A DNA stretch of 64,000 nucleotides from Paraglaciecola mesophila. GTDB lineage: Bacteria > Pseudomonadota > Gammaproteobacteria > Enterobacterales > Alteromonadaceae. The DNA lies in the NCBI RefSeq assembly GCF_009906955.1, contig NZ_CP047656.1:496001-560000 (forward strand), in the 5' to 3' direction. The notes below the pieces were generated by a model that saw nothing but the letters and a program-made list of their open reading frames with translations, was not told the origin of the DNA and did no database searches. Shown piece by piece: positions 56,772-64,000 of the stretch. Position numbers and translations under genes: made by a program. Each line of letters starts with the position of its first letter. Position 1 is the stretch's first letter.

Positions 56772-59222
56772 ATGCCTTCTTCTTCAAACCGACGCATTGC
56801 TAACTTACCGTTACGGATCTTCGCCGTGGTAAACTTTTTTATCGGGTTATATTTAGCGATAGGAGGTCTGTGGTTAATTTTAGAGAGCGGATCTTACTAT
56901 TATGCTATCGCTGGCGCGAGTTTATTACTAACGAGCGTATTACTATACTTTAAACAACGTCTAGGACTATGGGTATTTACGCTTATGTTTCTGGGAACCC
57001 TCGGCTGGACTATTTGGGAGTCAGGGTTAGATTATTGGCGATGGGTACCACGCATGGGCATACCTGTAGTACTGGGTTTTATATTAGCCCTGTTACTACC
57101 AAGCTTTGGCATATCAAAACGCGCTAGCTTCTCACTTGCTGGGGCTTTCTTGGTTATCTTTGTAGGTGCATTTAGCATGGCATTCGTGCCAATGAATTGG
57201 ACACATAACGGGACTGTGGCCGAAGCGGGAAGCAGTTTAATTAATCTCGGTACGAAAAACGGCATCAGTGATATTAATCAGAATGATTGGCCAGTATATG
57301 GGCGAGATAACAATGCCAGCCGATACTCGCCAGTGACTGATATTACACCCGAAAATGTCGTATCTTTAAAGCGTGTATGGCAGTACAGAACAAAAGATAT
57401 TCCTCCCAAGCGTTATGGAGCTGAGACCACCCCGATTAAAATTGGAAACAAACTTTATTTATGTACGGCGAGAAATCAGTTGATCGCTTTAGATGCCCAA
57501 AGCGGTGAAGAAATATGGCGCTACGATCCTAAAGTCGCAGACGAAGACATTCCTTACACCGCAGCGTGTAGAGGTGTCACTTACTATAAAGTGCCGAGCA
57601 ACAATGATATTCAATTTCAAGATACCAACCAAGCACAGACCACTGCGCTAGGTGCATCAATGAAGGCGCTGGTATGTAATGAGCGGATCGTAAGCGGCAC
57701 ATTAGATGGAAGAATCATCGAAGTTGATGCTAAGACAGGTAAGCCATGCCGCAGTTTTGGTAATCAAGGTGAAGTCGATATTAAAAAGCACATGGGGAAA
57801 ACCCCCAGTGGATTTGTGGCGATCACGGGGGTTCCAGTGATTGTTCAAGGGGTGATAATTACGGGCCATCAAGTACTTGATGGTCAGAAGCGTTATGCCC
57901 CCTCAGGCGTTATTAAGGGGTTTGATGCACAAACCGGTGAGCTGCTATGGGCGTGGGATATGGTGAAACCAAATATTAATAGATTGCCTCCAGAAGGGGA
58001 AACCTATACACGCGGCACACCAAACATGTGGACCACAGCCACGGGGGATAATGATTTAGGCTTCGCTTATCTACCAATGGGAAATTCTTCAGCAGATTAT
58101 TGGAGTAGCTCACGTACTGAAGAAGAGCTTCAATACTCAACCTCGCTCGTTGCCATGGATGTTAACACAGGCAAACCGGCTTGGACTTTTCAAACTGTGC
58201 ACAAAGACGTATGGGATTACGACTTGGGCTCTCAAGTCAGTCTAATTGACTACCCAACTGAAGATGGTGTAGTGCCCGCATTAGTGCTGCCAAGCAAGCA
58301 GGGAGATATTTACATCTTAAACCGTAAAACGGGCGAAGTACTGACCGGTGTAGAAGAACGTAACGTACCTGTTGGGGGCGTTGGGCCTGAGAAACGTTCT
58401 AGTACTCAACCCTTCTCTACATTTCACACACTTAGGAAACCTGATCTTACGGCCAGAGACATGTGGGGGGTGACTATGTTTGATCAACTCGCTTGCCGTA
58501 TACAGTTTCAAGAAGCCAGCTACCAAGGAATTTATACTCCCCCTACAACTGAGCAACATTGGATTCAATACCCTGGATACAATGGTGGGTCAGATTGGGG
58601 AAGCGTCGCAATCGACCCATCAAGAGGTGTACTAATTGCCAATTACAATGATATGCCAAACTATAACCGGCTCGTCAGCCGGGAAGAAGCTAACGAACGA
58701 GGTTGGAAACCGCGAGACGAATTAGAGCATGACGATGGTGGCCCCGAGGGTGCAGGCGATCCCCAACAAGGCACACCTTATGCGGTAGATGTTAATGCTG
58801 GCTGGCGCTTGCCATTTACCGGTTTGTTATGCAAACAACCTCCTTATGGTGGAATACGCGCAATAAATTTAGAGGACGGTAGCACTTTGTGGGATCGCCC
58901 CCTCGGTACTGCGCGAAACAATGGCCCCTTCGGCATTGCGTCTGGTTTACCGCTGACAATAGGGACACCAAATAATGGTGGTAGCCTAGTGACCAAAAGC
59001 GGCTTAATTTTCATCGCAGCAGCAACTGATAATCTTATTCGCGCGATAGATATCAATACAGGGGAAACGGTTTGGCAAGACGTGTTACCCGCTGGGGGGC
59101 AAGCGAATCCGATGATGTATCGACAAAACGGAAAAAGCTACTTAGTTATTGTTGCTGCCGGCCATCACTTTATGGAAACGCCCCCAGGAGATTACGTTAT
59201 TGCCTATGCATTGGATGACTAA
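56772..59222 (+). CDS. gcd: Membrane-bound PQQ-dependent glucose dehydrogenase
   Basis: An 816-residue quinoprotein. About five N-terminal membrane helices (residues about 14-140) anchor it. The periplasmic eight-bladed propeller has DWPVYGRDNNASRYSPVTDI, LIALDAQSGEEIWRYDP, HKDVWDYDLGSQ, WGVTMFDQLACR and NNGGSLVTKSGLIFIAAATDN. It oxidises glucose (or a related aldose) to the lactone and passes electrons to ubiquinone. No pqq genes are in the window, so PQQ is made or obtained elsewhere. Confidence 0.9.
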   Translation: MPSSSNRRIANLPLRIFAVVNFFIGLYLAIGGLWLILESGSYYYAIAGASLLLTSVLLYFKQRLGLWVFTLMFLGTLGWTIWESGLDYWRWVPRMGIPVVLGFILALLLPSFGISKRASFSLAGAFLVIFVGAFSMAFVPMNWTHNGTVAEAGSSLINLGTKNGISDINQNDWPVYGRDNNASRYSPVTDITPENVVSLKRVWQYRTKDIPPKRYGAETTPIKIGNKLYLCTARNQLIALDAQSGEEIWRYDPKVADEDIPYTAACRGVTYYKVPSNNDIQFQDTNQAQTTALGASMKALVCNERIVSGTLDGRIIEVDAKTGKPCRSFGNQGEVDIKKHMGKTPSGFVAITGVPVIVQGVIITGHQVLDGQKRYAPSGVIKGFDAQTGELLWAWDMVKPNINRLPPEGETYTRGTPNMWTTATGDNDLGFAYLPMGNSSADYWSSSRTEEELQYSTSLVAMDVNTGKPAWTFQTVHKDVWDYDLGSQVSLIDYPTEDGVVPALVLPSKQGDIYILNRKTGEVLTGVEERNVPVGGVGPEKRSSTQPFSTFHTLRKPDLTARDMWGVTMFDQLACRIQFQEASYQGIYTPPTTEQHWIQYPGYNGGSDWGSVAIDPSRGVLIANYNDMPNYNRLVSREEANERGWKPRDELEHDDGGPEGAGDPQQGTPYAVDVNAGWRLPFTGLLCKQPPYGGIRAINLEDGSTLWDRPLGTARNNGPFGIASGLPLTIGTPNNGGSLVTKSGLIFIAAATDNLIRAIDINTGETVWQDVLPAGGQANPMMYRQNGKSYLVIVAAGHHFMETPPGDYVIAYALDD

Positions 59223-59238
59223 CGTTTAAGCATCATAG

Positions 59239-59265
59239 GTAAGCCCACGCATTTTGTGGGCTTAC
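59239..59265. terminator. Bidirectional terminator between gcd and the recombinase
   Basis: Perfect ten-bp stem GTAAGCCCAC/GTGGGCTTAC with a seven-base loop between convergent genes. Confidence 0.7.
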
Positions 59266-59271
59266 TTAAGG

Positions 59272-60513
59272 CTATAGTGCGCGGGGGACAGTCGCCTCGG
59301 CTTGTTGTTGTATATCTGTTGAAATATAAACAGAAAGGGTGGATAAATCAGCATGGCCTGCGTTTTTCATCACCACTTGTAAAGGCGTACCCGCTGCAAT
59401 TGACGTAGTTATGCCTGTATGGCGCAGCGAATGCACACTGAACTCCCTAAGCTCATTTAATTCGTGAGCTTCTTGAACAGTGCTATTCTGCGAATCAGCG
59501 ACCTCATCAAATACCAAGCGCACTATATCTCTAATCGCTTCGATCCCTAATTGCGCGTTCAAAATACCCGTTTCGCGCCCGTGCGTACCCGCTCTATGAC
59601 GCACAAATAACGGTACTTGTTCATGTGGAGCAGGGTAATCAGTTAAGCCCAAATATTGACGATAAGCCCTTAAACACTGCATTAATTCATCAGGGCAAGG
59701 GATCAGGCGGCTTTTACCACCTTTACTTCTAGGTATTTTAAATACCCAATGGCCACTTCTGTGGCGTGTGAAACTACTCATCATGGGCGTGTAACCTGGG
59801 CGCGCCGCAATCTCCGATACTCTTGGGTACAATAAATACAATAGAGCGAAGAGCAACCTAGTCCGCTGGTGCTTCTCAGGTTGGGTGTTTGCTAGGTGAT
59901 TAACGTGTTGCCATACACGTTTCCACTGACCATCACTTAAGGCTTTTTCACCGTCTGATGATTCAACTACGTGGGTGTTATTAACATTCAGTCTGCGCAA
60001 CAACACTGCTGCTGGGTTTTTATCTACATACTCCATATCGCTCAAAAATAGAAAAAAACCACTCAATAAAGATAGCTGGGCTTTAAGGGTAGATGTTTTA
60101 CGTACATATCGGCCCTCACGGCGCATAACGAAGGGCCGCCACTTAGGGTTAGGCTCTAACGTACCGTCTTGCTTGTTTTGTATAAAAAATGGATATGACG
60201 CCTGAGTGATAAGTTCACTAGGTGGTTGATTACAAAAATCGATGAACTTACGTAACTGCACACGATCGATATCTGAGATTGAAATGTGCTTCACCACCCA
60301 TGCCCAATTAAATAAGAGATTTAATTCACTGCGTATAGACTTAAAGTTATTGGCATTAAACTTATTTTCACTCAGATACTCAATGGCTAATTCATAACTG
60401 TATGCAGCATCGTTAATTGAGCTATCTAGCTCCATTACGTACTGATTGATATAAGTAACGCCAATATCTAATTGTTCAGCATGGGGAAATAAGGGCGCAA
60501 ATATTACGGTCAT
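59272..60513 (-). CDS. Solitary tyrosine recombinase
   Basis: A 413-residue site-specific recombinase. The N-terminal part is an extended core-binding domain (SAM-like helices up to about residue 170). The catalytic domain shows Arg in LYPRVSEIAARP, Lys in PRSKGGKSRLIPCP, HxxR in HSLRHTG, His in NAGHADLST and the nucleophile Tyr in LSVYISTD. All catalytic residues are present, so it is likely active. No excisionase, relaxase, transposition partner, cassette attC site or phage gene is adjacent. This group of long recombinases with an unknown target occurs in many marine gammaproteobacteria. Confidence 0.88.
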   Translation of the reverse strand: MTVIFAPLFPHAEQLDIGVTYINQYVMELDSSINDAAYSYELAIEYLSENKFNANNFKSIRSELNLLFNWAWVVKHISISDIDRVQLRKFIDFCNQPPSELITQASYPFFIQNKQDGTLEPNPKWRPFVMRREGRYVRKTSTLKAQLSLLSGFFLFLSDMEYVDKNPAAVLLRRLNVNNTHVVESSDGEKALSDGQWKRVWQHVNHLANTQPEKHQRTRLLFALLYLLYPRVSEIAARPGYTPMMSSFTRHRSGHWVFKIPRSKGGKSRLIPCPDELMQCLRAYRQYLGLTDYPAPHEQVPLFVRHRAGTHGRETGILNAQLGIEAIRDIVRLVFDEVADSQNSTVQEAHELNELREFSVHSLRHTGITTSIAAGTPLQVVMKNAGHADLSTLSVYISTDIQQQAEATVPRAL

Positions 60514-60941
60514 GTCTAGTCAGATCTTTAAATAAAATAGAATGACATTATAACTGTATAAATAAACAGTTATAAAGGCTTTACGATTTTAATTTATCAA
60601 AACGACATTAGTTATTTTTCAACTTTTGTTTAAACATTAATTTTTAGCGGCTGTAGCTAGCCTGTTAACGCTGAAAAATGGCATACTCTGTACGAATAAA
60701 TGAGTGGCAGCAATGTGCGATTAAGCGCAGAGTTTTATTAGGCATGCTCAATTAAGATATATCAGGGGGATCGGCCGCGATTGTTGAAGCAGCTCTTGAG
60801 ATACCACCTTTTGCCCCCATTAGTCAGGCAAGTGCTTCAAAGCCATTGATTCAATGACAATATTATTCAATAGCCGTGCCGTTATAATTTGTAATTTTGG
60901 CATGGGTTATTTTTACTCTACACGTTATTAAGGAATGTGAA
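60514..60941. other. Divergent region between the recombinase and gnd
   Basis: About 430 AT-rich bases holding both promoters. No repeat resembling an attachment core was found on eye inspection; no gene seen. Confidence 0.5.
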
Positions 60942-62411
60942 ATGAAAAGTAAGTCGGACATCGGTTTAGTCGGTTTAGCCGTTATGGGTGAGAATTTGAT
61001 CCTTAATATGGAATCAAAAGGCTTCACAGTAACCGCCTACAACAGAAGTTACTCTAAAGTCGAAAAGTTCATTGAAGGGCGTGCAAAAGGTAAAAATATT
61101 CGCGGTGCTGACAGTGTTCAAGCCCTAGTTGAATCATTAGCCACTCCTCGCAAAGTCATGTTGATGGTAAAAGCCGGCCAAGCGGTTGACGATTTTATCG
61201 AACAACTTATCCCGTACTTAGAAGAAGGTGACATCATTATTGATGGTGGCAATACACACTTCCCTGATTCTAATTGCAGAACGCAATACTTAGAAAGCAA
61301 AGGCTTACTATATATTGGTACGGGCGTCTCAGGCGGGGAAGAGGGGGCATTGAAAGGCCCATCAATAATGCCCGGCGGTTCTAAGAAAGCATGGCCTATC
61401 GTAAAAGATATTTTCCAAGCGATTTCAGCAAAAGTAGCCGATGAGAACGGTAACGAGGTAGTGCCTTGTTGTGATTGGGTTGGTGATGCTGGTGCAGGCC
61501 ATTTCGTGAAAATGGTGCATAACGGTATTGAATACGGTGACATGCAATTAATTTGCGAAGCGTATCAGCTAATGAAAGTTGTGCTTGGCTTAGACTCTGA
61601 TGAAATCCAAAAAGTATTTGCTCACTGGAATACCACTGAGCTTGACAGCTATCTGATTGATATTACCAAAGATATTTTTGCCTTCAAAGATGAAGACGGT
61701 GAACCACTCGTTGAAAAAATCTTAGATACTGCAGGTCAGAAGGGCACAGGTAAGTGGACAGGTGTTACAGCGTTAGATTTAGGCGTACCACTTACATTGA
61801 TTGCTGATTCAGTATTTGCTCGTTGTATTTCTGCTAAAAAAGAACAGCGTGTTGAAGCATCGAAAGTGGTGACTGGCCCTGAAGTTAACTTTACCGGCGA
61901 TAAAGAAGCTTTTATCGAAAATCTTCGCCAAGCCGTGCTTGCCGCTAAAATTGTATCTTATGCGCAAGGGTATATGTTAATGCAAGAAGCAGCGAAAGAA
62001 TTTGGCTGGGAGTTAAACTATGGTGGCATCGCACTTATGTGGCGTGGTGGCTGTATTATTCGTTCTGCATTTTTGGGTAAAATCAAAGAGGCTTACGATA
62101 CGAACCCCAAACTTGAAAATTTATTGCTAACTCCGTATTTCAAAGACACCGTTGAATCGGCTCAGGCAGGATGGCGAAACGTAGTGGGTACCGCCGTAAT
62201 GAACGGAATCGCTATACCATGTTTGAGTTCAGCGCTAACTTACTTCGATGGATTTAGAACGGAGCGTTTGCCAGCAAACTTATTGCAAGCTCAGCGTGAC
62301 TATTTTGGAGCTCACACGTACGAACGCACTGATAAACCAAGAGGTGAGTTCTTTCACACCAATTGGACTGGTCGCGGCGGTGACACAGCTTCAACAACGT
62401 ACGACGTATAA
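60942..62411 (+). CDS. gnd: NADP-dependent 6-phosphogluconate dehydrogenase (decarboxylating)
   Basis: A 489-residue enzyme with GLVGLAVMGENLILNMESKGF, IIDGGNTHFPDS, the family signature GVSGGEEGALKGPSIMPGG, catalytic-lysine region GAGHFVKMVHNGIEYGDMQL, KGTGKWTGVTALDLG and WRGGCIIRS. Third enzyme of the pentose phosphate pathway. AAGGAATG precedes the ATG at 60942; a longer frame starts at 60897 with no ribosome site. No zwf or pgl is adjacent. Confidence 0.95.
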   Translation: MKSKSDIGLVGLAVMGENLILNMESKGFTVTAYNRSYSKVEKFIEGRAKGKNIRGADSVQALVESLATPRKVMLMVKAGQAVDDFIEQLIPYLEEGDIIIDGGNTHFPDSNCRTQYLESKGLLYIGTGVSGGEEGALKGPSIMPGGSKKAWPIVKDIFQAISAKVADENGNEVVPCCDWVGDAGAGHFVKMVHNGIEYGDMQLICEAYQLMKVVLGLDSDEIQKVFAHWNTTELDSYLIDITKDIFAFKDEDGEPLVEKILDTAGQKGTGKWTGVTALDLGVPLTLIADSVFARCISAKKEQRVEASKVVTGPEVNFTGDKEAFIENLRQAVLAAKIVSYAQGYMLMQEAAKEFGWELNYGGIALMWRGGCIIRSAFLGKIKEAYDTNPKLENLLLTPYFKDTVESAQAGWRNVVGTAVMNGIAIPCLSSALTYFDGFRTERLPANLLQAQRDYFGAHTYERTDKPRGEFFHTNWTGRGGDTASTTYDV

Positions 62412-62897
62412 TTTACATATTCACCAATAAAAGACGAGTTAAGGGCGGGGGATTAAGCTGCCCTTAACTTTATGTACTGCCCGCCAGTATCAGCTTTACA
62501 AGATCATAATTTATAAGTCTTTGCCTCTCTTCGTTGTGAGCAATCAAGCATTACACATATGCTTGGCTACCATCCTAATTGCTTAACTTGCCTATATACC
62601 AAATACCAAAAATAACGCGATAATTTTCAATGGTTCTGAGCAATTAAATTTATTTACCTTACGGATTTTACGCCCTTATACCCGTATAACGCTAATTATA
62701 TGGGTGTGATAAAAAGTGATACGATTAATCGAAAGTGCCACGTAGTGATAACGTCATTATTAGTGATATGATTAGATTTTCAGCAACGTTATTCGTTATT
62801 TACTAGTTAAACTGGGTTGAATATTGAGATCAAACCAGTGATTTATTTTTGTATATTCACTAGTAGACTTCTTATGAAATCAATATAAGGCCATGTT
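62412..62897. other. Gene-free region after gnd
   Basis: Contains the gnd terminator and about 400 AT-rich bases leading to the membrane thioredoxin gene. No frame with coding character was found. Confidence 0.5.
62437..62469 (+). terminator. Terminator after gnd
   Basis: Ten-bp stem AGTTAAGGGC/GCCCTTAACT with a 13-base loop; the following T run is short. Confidence 0.65.
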
Positions 62898-63704
62898 TTG
62901 TCATCAATCACTTTGGGTTCTTTTGCGCTTCCAGTTTCACCCATTATTTTGCTTTTTAGTTTAATTATCGGGTTGATAGTTGTCGCCATTTTGGGCAAAA
63001 AACAAAGCATCTCCGTAGGAGATTCATTAGTCAGCATTGTTATTTATAGCTTGGTCGTAGGCAGGTTGGTATTTGTTATTAAATTTTTTGATAGCTACGA
63101 CTCCTTATGGCAAATATTGGATATACGCGATCGAGGTTTTGACACATTCTCTAGCTTTCTAGCTGGGCTATTTATACTGCTGTTTCATTTGCATCGTTAT
63201 CCATTGCAGCGAAAAATACTGTTAACGGGCACAGCGACGACTATCTTATTATTTACCAGTATACAAATGGTGATTAATGCCGGTAATGAACAATCAGCTT
63301 TACCTAATTTAGCATTCAATACACCACAAGGTAGCACGGTTAACTTACACCATGTTGCGAACCAAAATATCACAGTTGTTAATCTTTGGGCTTCGTGGTG
63401 CGGGCCTTGCAGAAGAGAAATGCCAGTATTGGCTGCTGCAGAAAAGCGGTTTCCCCAAGTCAAATTCATTATGTTAAATCAACGGGAGCCAGCGAACGTA
63501 GTATCTGAGTTTTTAACGGGTATTAATTTACAGTTTAATTATGTTTTGCTCGACACCAAAGGTGATGTTGCGACTATGATGGGCGCTCATGGTTTACCAA
63601 TGACATTATTTTACGATAGAAGTGGCAACATGGTATCAAGCCACTTTGGTGAAGTGTCTGCAGCTAGTTTACAAGCGGAGTTGGAAAAGCTAACGACTGA
63701 CTAA
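62898..63704 (+). CDS. Membrane-anchored TlpA-type thioredoxin with Lgt-like multi-pass N-terminus
   Basis: A 268-residue protein. The first about 130 residues hold around four membrane helices (LPVSPIILLFSLIIGLIVVAI, SIVIYSLVVGRLVFVI, TFSSFLAGLFILLFH, ILLTGTATTILLFTS) with a VVGRLVF stretch reminiscent of prolipoprotein diacylglyceryl transferase. The rest is a periplasmic-facing TlpA domain with VNLWASWCGPCRREMPVL and cis-Pro loop HGLPMTLFYD. TTG start seven bp after AAGG. The Cys pair makes a thiol:disulfide reductase role likely; the substrate and the use of the membrane part are unknown. No DsbD or cytochrome c genes are adjacent. Confidence 0.8.
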   Translation: MSSITLGSFALPVSPIILLFSLIIGLIVVAILGKKQSISVGDSLVSIVIYSLVVGRLVFVIKFFDSYDSLWQILDIRDRGFDTFSSFLAGLFILLFHLHRYPLQRKILLTGTATTILLFTSIQMVINAGNEQSALPNLAFNTPQGSTVNLHHVANQNITVVNLWASWCGPCRREMPVLAAAEKRFPQVKFIMLNQREPANVVSEFLTGINLQFNYVLLDTKGDVATMMGAHGLPMTLFYDRSGNMVSSHFGEVSAASLQAELEKLTTD

Positions 63705-64000
63705 ACATGACATAAACCTAGAAAGTTTATAGGCAGCGCTTCTTGTTTTTCTACAGGCTCTTTGAAGCGAGAGATTTGGGTACAGGTTGGTGTTTAAATG
63801 ATGAAAGCACGCGACACACTTAAGATATATTTATTGCAGAGTAACTCATATAAGGGAAACCTTTGTATGGTTACAACGTAAGCGAGTCGGTTGTTCTTTC
63901 ATGCTAGCTCGATATTTAAAACATTTATGCTGTCCATCTCAGTGATAACCTTAATGGATAAGCTAAGTAGTACACTTAAGGGATTTGATATCCCATAAAG
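63705..64000. other. Gene-free right edge
   Basis: No coding frame that I trust; a 27-codon frame near 63798 lacks recognisable features. It is probably an intergenic region leading to a gene beyond the window. Confidence 0.45.

Noticed and set aside
60514..60941. Attachment site for the tyrosine recombinase
   Set aside because: No tRNA end and no direct or inverted repeat pair was seen around the gene.
63798..63881. 27-codon frame beginning ATGATGAAAGC near the right edge
   Set aside because: No ribosome site, no recognisable product and too short to support.

Overview
The window reads as a stretch of chromosome from a marine gammaproteobacterium of the order Alteromonadales, probably close to Paraglaciecola/Glaciecola or Alteromonas. 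This is inferred from gene order and protein resemblance, not from a search. Supporting signs are the fatty-acid block (maf-yceD-rpmF-plsX-fabHDG-acpP-fabF-pabC-mltG-tmk-holB-tatD) next to divergent rne/rluC, the fldA-DUF2788-ybfF group beside fur, and an electron-transfer flavoprotein locus. Base composition looks moderate and even. No rRNA, tRNA, CRISPR array, insertion sequence or prophage was seen.

Layout: 1-2000 holds the 5' end of rlmI (reverse), a quinone oxidoreductase and two tandem exported EF-hand miniproteins. 2439-7224 (reverse) is a four-gene operon that looks like a closed glucosylglycerate cycle: glycerate 3-kinase, phosphoglycerate-sugar phosphatase, glucosyl-3-phosphoglycerate synthase and a GH13 sugar phosphorylase. 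7530-12795 is a molybdenum cofactor operon under a Moco-type riboswitch (moaA, mobA, moaB, moaC, moaD, moaE), continuing into modA and modB but with no modC, followed by a DUF1223 gene. 13730-16498 (reverse) carries fur, fldA, DUF2788, ybfF (apparently with an AUU start) and an H-NS-family gene. 16679-20434 holds the ETF:quinone oxidoreductase divergent from etfBA, with a perfect palindrome between them.

20784-29162 is accessory metabolism: a GH42 beta-galactosidase, a small CBM48 protein, and a PfpI/AraC regulator divergent from an acyl-CoA dehydrogenase, a CurA-type reductase and two SDR genes. 29226-32338 is the ydbH-ynbE-ydbL envelope-lipid operon, including the 59-residue lipoprotein ynbE. 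Then come rhlE and rne (with eight 18-bp repeats in its tail), and divergent rluC. A dTDP-rhamnose set (rfbBACD) sits between rluC and maf, where enterobacteria have none. The fatty-acid/replication operon runs to 53703.

53764-64000 is accessory again: a small membrane protein, a GH13 glucan enzyme, a membrane PQQ glucose dehydrogenase, a solitary tyrosine recombinase, 6-phosphogluconate dehydrogenase, and a multi-pass membrane protein ending in a thioredoxin domain. The strongest leads are the glucosylglycerate cycle, the AUU start of ybfF, the missing modC, the solitary recombinase, the membrane thioredoxin and three perfect palindromes in intergenic regions.
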